Positions 35,701 to 43,870 of a stretch of 64,000 nt of DNA are shown piece by piece. Numbering within the stretch: the first letter of the stretch is position 1; each line of letters starts with the position of its first letter. The notes below the pieces were generated by a model. The model was not told the DNA's origin and ran no database searches. It saw only the letters and a program-made list of their open reading frames with translations. Where the stretch lies: contig JBBMRB010000007.1 in the NCBI GenBank assembly GCA_038900335.1, positions 62,001 through 126,000 on the forward strand, read 5' to 3'. The position numbers were made by a program, and so were the translations under genes. The stretch is from Rs1 sp038900335 (GTDB lineage: Bacteria; Pseudomonadota; Gammaproteobacteria; Pseudomonadales; Balneatricaceae).

Positions 35701-35765
35701 CGAGTGAGGAGCTTGCTAGCTTAGCGGCTAAGCTGCAGCAAGAAACTCACAGATTTAAAATGTAA
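32742..35765 (+). CDS. Large methyl-accepting chemotaxis protein with duplicated sensor module
   Basis: A 1007-residue transmembrane chemoreceptor. The first membrane helix is at about 12-36 and the second at 656-678. The long periplasmic part carries two similar units (about 225-435 and 445-650), each with an FGYEDI/YGYPDL-like strand, then GETGETYLVG or GVTGESYLVG followed by KMRS(N/D)S. These are Cache-type sensor repeats. A HAMP domain (about 680-735) and the signalling domain with LNASIEAARAGDHGRGF (from about 855) follow. GAGG five bases before ATG 32742 fixes the start; the in-frame GTG 32724 is six codons longer. The ligand is unknown. Confidence 0.92.
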   Translation: MALGLKSLKIKQKFILIFLTLGIIPAVIVGLVSLNQANKGMESLAFNSLEAVTEIKKAQLEQYFSDRSSDMNVLVNIADTLRVQALEKLKAVREVKKSAIESYFKQTELQIQSFTESATTKSTLVVFKENFNLIKFVNKLDDAAVADMRIQLAEFYKKDVNTYFSAELGSDSSAQISKYLLALDDEAVVAQYYYLVKNKAPLANKSKLNRGSDKSIYSKAHYGAHPGIRNFQEKFGYEDIIMIDARKNRVIYSVKKGIDYGVDISKGPMAETALAKIYQKALKAGRKVSYLSSDFEVYYPAANTAQMFIAAPMYHYGSVIGVVVFEVNSNKLNELMSTKTGLGETGETYLVGDDHKMRSNSINDPKRTLQAALMNKENTIAQSESIDKALAGETGIGLTTNYLNKPVLSAWTSIETAGKQWALMADIDVAEALSPVDGLGKSFYENYAMQYGYPDLYLINHNGYMFFSVSKGKTLNTNVKTGQYKDSSLGLLVQKVDKSKSFAFSDFAKNSADNDQASAFIAQPLVNDAGNVELIIALKLPLKGINDITGIRDGMGVTGESYLVGPDFKMRSDSYTDPLNRSVAASFAGNITDNGIKTQSVIDALAGNSGAMIDKNVLGDSVLSAYAAVNVNGLTWALLAEINESEAFSTAHSLKWVTVIILMVSVVLIFILGTLIASRISKPLITATELSKKVASGDLSSDILVEQDDEIGQLQGSLKEMNDNLKVMVSRISLSSEQQSAAAEQLSIITGQTRTHVQEQNEGTRRVEQAIHEMSDSLREVNSSTLQTAEVANLANEEAANGSQEVNNTIDSIHAFSVEVDHMSATLIDVEKGAKDIGSIVDVINSIADQTNLLALNASIEAARAGDHGRGFAVVADEVRSLAQSTQGSTMQIEKMVAQLQKGTLSSAQSMSRGKEKMQQVIVQAEQTGAALIRISEAIVQIQVMADKITQANAHQTTVTNEVTSNIKHISELSEKTGRDSEEILKASEELASLAAKLQQETHRFKM

Positions 35766-35811
35766 TCATAAAATTTACTATTCTCAGCTGATGGTTGACA
35801 ATAAAGAGTGA

Positions 35812-36537
35812 CTAGATATCATCAATATAATATTGTAGATCTTGTAACTCTTTCATTGTTAGCTCCCGGTATTGGCCAGGTGCCAGCTCAGGGCATAGGT
35901 TGATAGGCCCCACCCGATATCTATGTAGTGAAATAACAGGGTTGCGAAAGCGTCCAAACATTCGCTTAATCTGATGGTACATGCCCTCACTAAGGCTCAC
36001 CTGTGCCAGTTTGTCATCGATAATTTCTAATAGTGCAGGCTGGGTTGTTTTATTTTCATAGTCAAAGAACATGCCGTTGGCGAAAGCATCGATATAATCT
36101 GTTGTCAGTTTGTTCTCAAGTCCTACTAAATAGTGCTTTTTTATTCCTGCTTTAGGGGAGCATATCGCCCTTGACCACTTGCCATCATTAGTTAATAGAA
36201 TTAAACCTGAGGTATTGAGATCTAGCCTGCCGACCATGTGTAAATTAGGGTAGTCATGTTGATTGATTAGCTCAAAAATAGTTTGTTGTTTGTCGTCATG
36301 AGTCGCACTGATATAGCCAACAGGTTTGTGCAGCATTAAATAGAATGCTTGCAGCTGTTGTAATTGTTCTCCATCTAATGAAACGCTGCAAAATGGGCCG
36401 ATTATCTGCTGGCTATCCACAGCGATTTCACCATTCACTATTATTCTCTTTTGCGCCAGAATAAGACGAATGTCTTTTCTTTTGATCTGTTTTTTTTTGC
36501 TAATAAAGCGGTCCAGTCGGTGGTGTTTTGTCTGCAT
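35812..36537 (-). CDS. rsuA: 16S rRNA pseudouridine(516) synthase RsuA
   Basis: A 241-residue RsuA/RluB-family enzyme: an N-terminal S4-like RNA-binding domain (RLDRFISKKKQ, 7-17, to about 55), then the synthase fold with catalytic Asp106 in GRLDLNTSGLILLTNDG and the C-terminal EGMYHQIKRMFGRF. HKPVGYISAT is typical of RsuA. The smaller size and lack of extra basic tails favour RsuA over RluB, RluE or RluF. It converges with the chemoreceptor gene. Confidence 0.88.
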   Translation of the reverse strand: MQTKHHRLDRFISKKKQIKRKDIRLILAQKRIIVNGEIAVDSQQIIGPFCSVSLDGEQLQQLQAFYLMLHKPVGYISATHDDKQQTIFELINQHDYPNLHMVGRLDLNTSGLILLTNDGKWSRAICSPKAGIKKHYLVGLENKLTTDYIDAFANGMFFDYENKTTQPALLEIIDDKLAQVSLSEGMYHQIKRMFGRFRNPVISLHRYRVGPINLCPELAPGQYRELTMKELQDLQYYIDDI

Positions 36538-36573
36538 TCTCGCTCGTTTATCGATGATTTAATGGTATTGTTT

Positions 36574-36602
36574 TAGATACGCTGACTATTGTGCAGTATA
36601 AT
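36574..36602 (+). promoter_or_regulatory. Sigma-70 promoter of pgi
   Basis: A perfect -10 TATAAT (36597-36602) lies 17 bases after TAGATA (36574-36579), which matches the -35 consensus at four of six positions. Transcription from about 36609 leaves a 28-base leader with AAGGA before pgi ATG 36637. Confidence 0.65.
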
Positions 36603-36636
36603 CGAGCGCTTTGAAATAAGCATTAAGGACGGTGTG

Positions 36637-38211
36637 ATGTATAGTTTTAGTCATTCTAAAAGTTATCGAAAATTAAAGCAATTAGCGTTAAATAGTGAGA
36701 GGGATAGGATTGCTGATTACTTTAAGTCTGACAGCGAAAGATTTATTAATATGAGTGCTAAAGCGAATAGCATATTAATCGATTATTCGAAAAACAAGAT
36801 AACAGAACCAGTCTTAAAAGAATTGTTGTTATTGGCTGATGAGTCAGAGCTACAACAAAAAATATCATTAATGTATAGCGGTGATCATGTTAATTGCACC
36901 GAAGGTAGACCGGCACTTCATACCGCCTTAAGAAGGGAGCTCAGCGAGAGTCTAAATGTTGCAGGGCAAGATGTTATGCACGATGTCAGTAAGGCCTTGG
37001 CTCATATTGAAGCCTTCTGTGATCAGGTTAGAGGTGGAACTTGGCTTGGCTATAATGGTAATCGTATTAAGAATATCGTTAATATAGGTATCGGTGGTTC
37101 TGACCTAGGCCCTAGTATGGTTTGTCAGGCGTTATGCGAATACCAAACGAGTGAGTTGGATGTTTACTTTGTCTCTAATGTCGATGCTTTGGATTTAAAT
37201 CAAGTGCTTGTTCGATTAAAGCCTGAAGAGACAATGTTCATTGTATCCAGTAAATCCTTCGCTACTCAAGAAACTATGTTGAATGCACACAGTGCCAAGC
37301 AATGGTTTGTGGATAATACCGCGTATAAGGAAAGCTATATAGCCAAGCACTTTGTGGCAGTGACGACGAATATAGCAGCCGCGCAAGATTTTGGTATAGC
37401 GCTAGAAAATATATTTGAGTTTTGGGATTGGGTTGGTGGTCGATACTCGCTATGGTCAAGTACTGGGCTACCTATTGCACTGAGTATCGGCTTCTGTGCT
37501 TTTAGTGAATTGTTAGCCGGTGCTAGATCTATGGATGAGCATTTTTTAAACACTCCATTTTCGAAAAATTTACCGGTTTTGCTCGCCTTAATAGGGGTTT
37601 GGCACATCAATTTTCAGGGCTCAAATGCGCACGCTGTTATTCCTTATAATCAGTGTTTAAATCAACTGCCCGCTTTTTTACAACAGCTTGACATGGAAAG
37701 TAATGGTAAATCAGTTGATGTAGAAGGAAGGTATATTGATTATGATACTGCTCCGATTGTCTGGGGGCAAACTGGTGCCAATGGCCAGCATGCTTTTTTT
37801 CAATTACTGCATCAGGGTAGTCAAAATGTACCTGTTGATTTTATCGCTTCAATAAAGCACAACATACATACAGCCTCTCATAATAAGGCGTTATTAACAA
37901 ACATGTTTTCGCAAGCTCAAGCGCTGATGCTAGGGTGTAATGATGCTGAGTATTCATACAAAGTGTGTTTAGGTAATAAGTCTTCAAATATGATTTTACT
38001 TGATGATATATCGCCAACCAGTATCGGCTCTCTTATTGCTCTTTATGAACATAAAGTATTCACACAAGGAGTTATTTGGAATATTAACTCTTTCGATCAG
38101 TGGGGGGTTGAGCTAGGAAAAGCATTAGCGTTAAGAATGAACAGTGCTGAATTTGAGCATGTCGAGCACGATGCTTCAACACAGGCATTATTGGATTTAA
38201 TTAATATGTAA
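36637..38211 (+). CDS. pgi: Glucose-6-phosphate isomerase
   Basis: A 524-residue phosphoglucose isomerase interconverting glucose-6-phosphate and fructose-6-phosphate. It has the signatures NIGIGGSDLGPSM, VSSKSFATQETM, DWVGGRYSLWSSTGLPIAL and DMESNGKSVDVEG, and the C-terminal SFDQWGVELGKALA. The in-frame TTG at 36589 falls inside the promoter spacer and is excluded; ATG 36637 has AAGGA seven bases upstream. In an Entner-Doudoroff organism it feeds fructose-6-phosphate back to the zwf-pgl-eda route found at the right end of the window. Confidence 0.97.
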   Translation: MYSFSHSKSYRKLKQLALNSERDRIADYFKSDSERFINMSAKANSILIDYSKNKITEPVLKELLLLADESELQQKISLMYSGDHVNCTEGRPALHTALRRELSESLNVAGQDVMHDVSKALAHIEAFCDQVRGGTWLGYNGNRIKNIVNIGIGGSDLGPSMVCQALCEYQTSELDVYFVSNVDALDLNQVLVRLKPEETMFIVSSKSFATQETMLNAHSAKQWFVDNTAYKESYIAKHFVAVTTNIAAAQDFGIALENIFEFWDWVGGRYSLWSSTGLPIALSIGFCAFSELLAGARSMDEHFLNTPFSKNLPVLLALIGVWHINFQGSNAHAVIPYNQCLNQLPAFLQQLDMESNGKSVDVEGRYIDYDTAPIVWGQTGANGQHAFFQLLHQGSQNVPVDFIASIKHNIHTASHNKALLTNMFSQAQALMLGCNDAEYSYKVCLGNKSSNMILLDDISPTSIGSLIALYEHKVFTQGVIWNINSFDQWGVELGKALALRMNSAEFEHVEHDASTQALLDLINM

Positions 38212-38373
38212 CACTGACTTTACTAAACTTTAGCTATAGAGGTGTATTAGATATGTCTCTATATAAACTGGTAATTGTTTGTCGGCTAAGAGAATTATAG
38301 CAGCAGAGAGTAGGGCTAGAATGTTTTGAGGTCTTTAAATAAATAGTGTTATAAATCATCATAGTAGTAAAAA

Positions 38374-38450
38374 TGGTGGGCCTTCCCAGACTCGAACTGG
38401 GGACCTGCCGATTATGAGTCGGATGCTCTAACCAACTGAGCTAAAGGCCC
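38374..38450 (-). tRNA. tRNA with CAU anticodon, probably tRNA-Ile2
   Basis: The reverse strand reads a complete 77-base cloverleaf from GGGCCTTTAGCTCAG to the encoded CCA end. The 7-bp acceptor stem is GGGCCTT/AAGGCCC, the T-arm contains GTTCGAG, and the anticodon loop is CTCATAA, anticodon CAT. It could be elongator Met or the lysidine-modified Ile2 tRNA. C4-G69 and C5-G68 in the acceptor stem are the TilS recognition pairs and are absent from typical elongator tRNA-Met. The position next to rpoD recalls E. coli ileX. Both favour Ile2. Confidence 0.9.
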
Positions 38451-38460
38451 GTAAAACGGA

Positions 38461-38489
38461 ACTACAATGATTTCTTAACTTACAGTCAA
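38461..38489 (-). promoter_or_regulatory. Promoter of the CAU tRNA gene
   Basis: On the minus strand TTGACT (38484-38489) is followed after 17 bases by TGTAGT (38461-38466). The -35 box matches at five of six positions and the -10 at four. The tRNA begins 10 bases downstream of the -10, so a very short leader results. Confidence 0.55.
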
Positions 38490-38572
38490 TATAGATAACA
38501 AATTAGCTATCTATATATTTTCAAAGGATTTAAATAAACTTTTAAAGTTAATTTAATGTCCCAAATCAAGAG

Positions 38573-38604
38573 GCGCCATAATACATATCAATGAATCATG
38601 GCGC
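38573..38604 (-). terminator. Possible terminator after rpoD
   Basis: GCGCCAT (38573-38579) and ATGGCGC (38598-38604) form a GC-rich 7-bp stem with an 18-base loop, 25 bases past the rpoD stop. On the minus strand the following sequence is CTCTTGATTT, a weak U-tract, so this is tentative. Confidence 0.4.
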
Positions 38605-38628
38605 AATACTTAATATAGTTTTTTTCTA

Positions 38629-40470
38629 CTATTCGTCTAAAAAGCTACGTAAATGATCAGAGCGGCTAGGATGGCGAAGTTTTCTTAATGCTTTGGCTTC
38701 GATTTGACGAATTCTCTCTCTGGTTACATCAAACTGTTTACCGACCTCTTCTAGGGTGTGGTCAGTGTTCATGTTGATGCCAAAGCGCATTCTTAAAACC
38801 TTTGCCTCACGAGCAGTTAGTCCTGCAAGGACTTCTTTCGTCGCTTCACATAGACCTTCACCTGTCGCGGAGTCAATCGGTGATGAGTGATTGACATCCT
38901 CGATGAAATCACCAAGGCTCGAATCTTCATCATCACCTATCGGTGTTTCCATAGAAATAGGCTCTTTCGCTATTTTCAATACCTTGCGAATCTTATCTTC
39001 AGGAATTTCCATTCTCTCAGATAGCTCTTCAGGTGTTGGTTCGCGGCCCATCTCTTGTAACATCTGTCTAGAGATTCGATTAAGTTTGTTAATCGTTTCT
39101 ATCATATGTACAGGAATACGAATAGTTCTAGCTTGGTCGGCAATTGAACGGGTGATCGCCTGTCTAATCCACCAAGTAGCGTAGGTAGAAAATTTGTAGC
39201 CGCGACGGTATTCAAATTTATCTACCGCTTTCATCAAGCCAATGTTACCTTCTTGGATCAAGTCTAAGAATTGTAAACCACGGTTTGTGTATTTTTTAGC
39301 GATTGAAATAACAAGTCTTAAGTTTGCCTCAACCATTTCTTTCTTGGCACGGCGCGCTCTCGCTTCACCGATAGACATGCGTCTATTGATTTCTTTAAGC
39401 TCGCCAAGTGCGATGCCTGTCTCTTGCTGTAATTGGTTCAAGCGTCTTTGCGCGCGTTGCAAATCGGGAAGATTGTTAGCAAGTGCATCAGAGTATGCTG
39501 ATTTTTCATCAATCAGTGTTTGGAACCAGCTTTGATCGGTCTCATTGCCTGGAAAAGAGCTGATGAACTCTTTGCGAGGTATTTTACAGCGCTGGGTACA
39601 GATGCGCATAATGTTGCGCTCTTGTGTACGTGTTCTAGCAATGTAATCACGAACACGACTGACTAGTAGCTCGTAAAAACGTGGTGATAATTTAATAGGT
39701 GAGAAAACTAAACCTAGTTCGATCTGGCATTTCTCAGCTTGTAAGCTGTTCACGCCATGCTTTTCTACCGCAGCGTAGTAGTCATCAAGACATACTTGCA
39801 CAGCGCCAAAGCGAAGCTTTGCTTCTTCTGGATCTGGGCCGCGCTCTTTTTCGTCTTCATCGTCATCGTCAGAATCATCAGAATCATCGGAGTCATCATC
39901 AGAATCGTCTTCCTCAATAACTTCTTCGACAGGAGGAGCAACCACTGGATCTGGGCTATCTGGGTCTATGTAGCCGCTAAAAATATCACTTAAACGGCCT
40001 TCTTCTTCGGTTACTTTGTTGTAAGCGTCGAGAATGATTTCAACAGAACTAGGAAATGATGAAAGGGAAGACATAACTTCACGAATGCCTTCTTCGATAC
40101 GCTTGGCGATAATGATTTCGCCTTCTCGTGATAGCAGCTCAACTGTGCCCATTTCGCGCATATACATGCGTACAGGGTCAGTGGTTCTACCGGCATCTGA
40201 TTCAACAGCTGCAAGTGCTGCTACATCGTCATCATCAGTTTCCTGAGTGGAATCACCTTCTTTCATTAGCAGCGTTTCAGCATCAGGTGCGACTTCAGAC
40301 ACGGAAATACCCATGTCATTAATCATTCTAATGATATCTTCAACCTGTTCTGGATCGGCAATATCTTCCGGTAAATGATCGTTAACTTCTGCGTAAGTTA
40401 AATAACCTTGTTCTTTACCTTTAGCAATTAGCTCTTTAAGGCGTGATTGCTGTTGCGACGTGTCTGACAT
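38629..40470 (-). CDS. rpoD: RNA polymerase primary sigma factor RpoD (sigma-70)
   Basis: A 613-residue housekeeping sigma factor starting MSDTSQQQSRLKELIAKG, matching pseudomonad RpoD. It carries region 1.1, region 1.2 (DPVRMYMREMGTVELLSREG), a variable insert with an Asp/Ser/Glu-rich tract (about 184-212), region 2 (FEYRRGYKFSTYATWWIRQA), region 3 and region 4 (DVTRERIRQIEAKALRKLR). A longer frame starts at 40515, but that ATG is part of the -10 box. ATG 40470 has AGGG five bases upstream. It ends the rpsU-yqeY-dnaG-rpoD cluster. Confidence 0.98.
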   Translation of the reverse strand: MSDTSQQQSRLKELIAKGKEQGYLTYAEVNDHLPEDIADPEQVEDIIRMINDMGISVSEVAPDAETLLMKEGDSTQETDDDDVAALAAVESDAGRTTDPVRMYMREMGTVELLSREGEIIIAKRIEEGIREVMSSLSSFPSSVEIILDAYNKVTEEEGRLSDIFSGYIDPDSPDPVVAPPVEEVIEEDDSDDDSDDSDDSDDDDEDEKERGPDPEEAKLRFGAVQVCLDDYYAAVEKHGVNSLQAEKCQIELGLVFSPIKLSPRFYELLVSRVRDYIARTRTQERNIMRICTQRCKIPRKEFISSFPGNETDQSWFQTLIDEKSAYSDALANNLPDLQRAQRRLNQLQQETGIALGELKEINRRMSIGEARARRAKKEMVEANLRLVISIAKKYTNRGLQFLDLIQEGNIGLMKAVDKFEYRRGYKFSTYATWWIRQAITRSIADQARTIRIPVHMIETINKLNRISRQMLQEMGREPTPEELSERMEIPEDKIRKVLKIAKEPISMETPIGDDEDSSLGDFIEDVNHSSPIDSATGEGLCEATKEVLAGLTAREAKVLRMRFGINMNTDHTLEEVGKQFDVTRERIRQIEAKALRKLRHPSRSDHLRSFLDE

Positions 40471-40514
40471 ATTAGCCCTGCGATCCATGGAACGTTTATA
40501 AAATTTAGCGCGCA

Positions 40515-40543
40515 ATTATAACGCTGCATGCTAAATATTGCTA
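40515..40543 (-). promoter_or_regulatory. Internal promoter of rpoD
   Basis: On the minus strand a perfect TATAAT (40515-40520) is preceded after 17 bases by TAGCAA (40538-40543), a weak -35. The start would lie near 40508, giving a leader of about 38 bases. An own promoter for rpoD inside this cluster is also known in E. coli. Confidence 0.55.
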
Positions 40544-40723
40544 GAGTTAAGTGCCTAGCATAGCGGTGGTATTGTTTTATTCGTTACTTGTTAGCGACCA
40601 AAGTTCGCTGTTTATCTAGATATTTGCATAAAATGCTGTTTTTGATTGTTTGAATCTTTGGCCAGCTATTGTAAATAGTCGATAGTTATTTATTGGAGCA
40701 AAAATCTAAAAAAACAAGTTTAA

Positions 40724-40743
40724 ATTTAACGTTATTGTTAAAT
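40724..40743 (-). terminator. Weak terminator candidate after dnaG
   Basis: On the minus strand ATTTAAC and GTTAAAT pair over a 6-base loop, just past the dnaG stop. A run of T residues (CTTGTTTTTTTAG) follows about seven bases later. The stem is AT-rich and weak, so attenuation rather than full termination is plausible. Confidence 0.3.
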
Positions 40744-40748
40744 AAGTC

Positions 40749-42653
40749 TTAATTTTGTGACTCTGACTGATTTTTCTTTTGTTTGTGTTGTGCTGCAATT
40801 TGATCCATATATTGCTTTGCCTGTGCTTTAGCTGAAGACGATAAATTACTTTTCAAGGATGATTGTTGATTCTTTAATTCTCTAAAAGTAATATCAGCTA
40901 TTCTATCGTTTAGCATCCTCCAGCTATCGAAAAATAATTGGCTATGGTTGTTTTCAGGGCAGGGGTTAAGTCGTGAGACTTCGCTAATGACTAGTAGCTT
41001 GCTAGCGTATTTTGGGTCGTCTTGCCAGTCTATCAGCATTTGCCCTAGGCTTGCCTTAGGGTGTTGTTTCCAATAATCGACCAATAATGCCAAAATATCT
41101 GCATTGTCTTCCCCTATGTTTTCAAGATTGTCAATGGCTTCAATTTGGCTAACCAGAGAAGGGTCATGCAGAAGTAAAGAAATGGCGCCATTGACAAGAG
41201 ATATACTTGCTGTGCGCTTTTGGCTTTTTTTAATAGTGTTGTGTTGGTTGCTGTGACGACGTTGCTGCTGTGGTGTCGCCGCTCTGTTTGGATTCTCGTT
41301 TGTTGAAGGTGCGTAGTATTGATCTGCCTGGCTGTATTGGTTGTCAAAGCTTTCGTGCAGATGGTTACTGCTAGCTAGTTGTGTCAGGGATAAGCCAGTG
41401 ACTTCGCTTATTTTTTCCTGCATCATTTGTTGTAGTAAGCTTGGTTGCATCTGTTGGATTAAAGGCAGCGCTTGACTGCTAAACAGTGCTCTGCCGTCAA
41501 TGGACTGCATATCCATATTTTCTGATAGAGATTGAAAGAAGTATTCAGACATAGAGGTGGCAGTGCTAATCATGTGCTCAAAGTTTTCTCTGCCTTTTGT
41601 TCTTATTAAAGTGTCTGGGTCCTCGCCTTCTGGCAGGAACAGGAACTTGGCTTGCTGTCCGTCTTTTATCACTGGCATCACAGTTTCAAGCGCTCGTTTT
41701 GCCGCTTTTAAGCCGGCAGAGTCGCCATCAAAGCAAAATATGATTTCAGGCACTATTTTATATAATCGTTCAAGGTGGTGGATACTTGTAGCTGTCCCTA
41801 GTGTAGCAACGCTATAGTTGATTTCAAACTGAGCTAGGCTGACAACATCCATGTAGCCTTCGACGATGATTATCTTGTCTAATTTGCGGCTTGTTTTTCG
41901 CGCTTCATATAGCCCGTATAGCTCACGCCCTTTATGGAATGTATCGGTTTCAGGAGAGTTGAGGTATTTAGGCTTGCCCTCGCCTAAAATTCGGCCGCCA
42001 AAAGCAATCACGCGCCCACGCATGTCGCGAATAGGAAACATAATACGATCGCGAAAACGATCATATAAGCTGTCTTTTTCCTCGTGGCGAATAAGCATGC
42101 CGCTGCGTTCTAAGTGTTGTTGGTCTGTGTCTGTCAGGCCGATACTTTTTATGAGGTTGTCCCAGCCTGGGGGGGCAAAACCAATGCTGAATTGTTTAAC
42201 TATTTTGCCGTCAAGGCCGCGGCCTTTTAAATAGTTGATCGCATTATCTTTCGCGCTGTGGTTTTTTAATTGCGCCTGAAAAAAAGCCGAGGCTAAATCG
42301 AGTACTTTAAATTGCGCTTGATATAGCTGCTCGTTTTTTCGTTGTGGGCTGTTGTCTTTTGGTATTTCTAAACCAGCGTGTTTAGCGAGCTCTTCCACGG
42401 CTTGCGGAAAAGGCAGGTTTTCGTAATCTGTCATAAAGCCGATAGCATTGCCGCCAGCGCCGCAGCCAAAGCAATAGTAAAACTGTTTGTCTGGGCTGAC
42501 AGAAAAAGAAGGAGATTTTTCTTTGTGGAAAGGGCACAGGCCACTGTAGTTTTTGCCTGTCTTCTTTAGTGTTACACGAGCATCAATAATATCGACTATA
42601 TCTGTGCGGGCTAACAAATCATCAATAAAGGATTGTGGTATTTTGTTTGCCAT
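40749..42653 (-). CDS. dnaG: DNA primase DnaG
   Basis: A 634-residue replicative primase. The N-terminal CHC2 zinc finger uses Cys40, His43, Cys61 and Cys64 (LCPFH and YCFGCG). The TOPRIM core has IIVEGYMDVVSLAQF and FCFDGDSAGLKAAKRA. A Gln/Asn/His-rich linker (about 430-475) separates the C-terminal DnaB-interaction domain. It makes RNA primers for lagging-strand synthesis. Gene order rpsU-yqeY-dnaG-rpoD is the conserved macromolecular-synthesis cluster. Confidence 0.98.
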   Translation of the reverse strand: MANKIPQSFIDDLLARTDIVDIIDARVTLKKTGKNYSGLCPFHKEKSPSFSVSPDKQFYYCFGCGAGGNAIGFMTDYENLPFPQAVEELAKHAGLEIPKDNSPQRKNEQLYQAQFKVLDLASAFFQAQLKNHSAKDNAINYLKGRGLDGKIVKQFSIGFAPPGWDNLIKSIGLTDTDQQHLERSGMLIRHEEKDSLYDRFRDRIMFPIRDMRGRVIAFGGRILGEGKPKYLNSPETDTFHKGRELYGLYEARKTSRKLDKIIIVEGYMDVVSLAQFEINYSVATLGTATSIHHLERLYKIVPEIIFCFDGDSAGLKAAKRALETVMPVIKDGQQAKFLFLPEGEDPDTLIRTKGRENFEHMISTATSMSEYFFQSLSENMDMQSIDGRALFSSQALPLIQQMQPSLLQQMMQEKISEVTGLSLTQLASSNHLHESFDNQYSQADQYYAPSTNENPNRAATPQQQRRHSNQHNTIKKSQKRTASISLVNGAISLLLHDPSLVSQIEAIDNLENIGEDNADILALLVDYWKQHPKASLGQMLIDWQDDPKYASKLLVISEVSRLNPCPENNHSQLFFDSWRMLNDRIADITFRELKNQQSSLKSNLSSSAKAQAKQYMDQIAAQHKQKKNQSESQN

Positions 42654-42819
42654 AAAAGTCTCAAAAGGGAGTAATGTGAGCTAGTGTTATTGTCTGTTGT
42701 AGTTCAAATATAACAGAAATCAGCTAATACGTTTATCAGCTATTTTGTATGAAAGCTATCGATAATATAACGGTTTTTTATCGCTTAAAGCTATTGTTAT
42801 TGTGCTAGAAGAGAGGCGG

Positions 42820-43266
42820 TTATGTTAGTTTTTGTTTAACTAATTTTGAGACGATGCCCATATCCGCTCGACCTTGTAGTAACGGTTTGAGGGTTGCCAT
42901 TAGTGTGCCCATATCTGCCATTGATGTTGCGTTTGTTTCAGATATGGCTTGCTCAAGGATATTTTCTATTTCTATGGTGTTAAGCGGTTGCGGCAAGTAG
43001 GTTTTAATCACCTCCAGTTCTTGCTGCTCAATGTCCGCCAGATCAGTGCGGTTCGCTTGCATAAATTGCGTCAAAGAGTCTTTTCGCTGTTTCGACATTT
43101 TGTCCAAAACAGTAAGTACTCTAGTGTCATCTAGCTCTATTCGCTCATCGACTTCGATGCGCTTAAACTCTGCTAAAATCATACGAATAGTCGCTAATAA
43201 AGGCTTGTTCTTTGCCCGCATTGCATCTTTCATATCAGCTTTTATTTGCTGTTGTATTTTAGACAT
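42820..43266 (-). CDS. GatB/YqeY domain protein
   Basis: A 148-residue helical protein of the YqeY family, resembling the tRNA-binding tail domain of the amidotransferase subunit GatB (KADMKDAMRAKNKPLLATIR at the start, ADMGTLMATLKPLLQGRADM near the end). Its role is unknown, though its steady place between rpsU and dnaG in gammaproteobacteria suggests a link to tRNA or translation. It is spaced 123 bases from rpsU and 166 from dnaG. Confidence 0.9.
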   Translation of the reverse strand: MSKIQQQIKADMKDAMRAKNKPLLATIRMILAEFKRIEVDERIELDDTRVLTVLDKMSKQRKDSLTQFMQANRTDLADIEQQELEVIKTYLPQPLNTIEIENILEQAISETNATSMADMGTLMATLKPLLQGRADMGIVSKLVKQKLT

Positions 43267-43389
43267 CGCTATAACCCTGTTAAAAAATAACTAATGGTTT
43301 GACCTATCGCTGGTGTTGTTAAAACAACACGACACTTTTTGTAAAATAATCGATTACAAAAATAACTATTAATTTTTTTATACTATTGA

Positions 43390-43605
43390 TTAGTATAAAC
43401 GTACTCTGCGAGAAATTTCACGAGAAACTTTCTTAGCATGGCGTTTAACAGCAGCGGCTGCTTGACGCTTACGTACAGAAGTAGGCTTTTCGTAGAATTC
43501 ACGACGACGAACTTCAGCAAGAACACCTGCTTTTTCGCATGAACGTTTGAAACGACGTAGTGCAACGTCAAATGGCTCGTTATCTTTTACTTTTACTGCA
43601 GGCAT
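43390..43605 (-). CDS. rpsU: 30S ribosomal protein S21
   Basis: A 71-residue, very basic protein with the canonical PAVKVKDNEPFDVALRRFKR start and RRVRLY end. It binds the 3' region of 16S rRNA and supports initiation. It is the first gene of the cluster and is preceded by a near-perfect sigma-70 promoter with a leader of about 95 bases. Confidence 0.98.
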   Translation of the reverse strand: MPAVKVKDNEPFDVALRRFKRSCEKAGVLAEVRRREFYEKPTSVRKRQAAAAVKRHAKKVSREISRRVRLY

Positions 43606-43706
43606 ATTATTAGACCTATTATTAAAAATTAATGATTGTTGTTAAAATTTCAGCCTTTTTACTATTTAGAATGATAAAAATAGACGACAAAAAAGGTTGA
43701 GCGCGA

Positions 43707-43735
43707 ATTCTACAGTGCAAATAGCGCGTTGTCAA
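43707..43735 (-). promoter_or_regulatory. Strong sigma-70 promoter of rpsU
   Basis: The minus strand shows TTGACA (43730-43735), a 17-base spacer and TAGAAT (43707-43712): a perfect -35, optimal spacing and five of six -10 bases. A G+C-rich stretch (CGCGC) follows the -10, as in growth-rate-controlled promoters. It is the best sigma-70 match I found in the window. Confidence 0.88.
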
Positions 43736-43870
43736 AATAGTTGTTTTAATCCTTGTTGATTGTTGAGAGGGGATTTTTTTGTTGGCAAAACTCGTAGTTT
43801 GTCGGTGCTTGAGATGATTAAAAGCGTAATTTAAGTAATAATAGCGCCATATTTTTTTTAAGGTGTTTTT

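Noticed and set aside
39699..39993. Plus-strand frames opposite rpoD
   Set aside because: They mirror the acidic repeat tract of RpoD and encode low-complexity His/Arg or Ile/Val runs; no ribosome-binding site or homologue is apparent.
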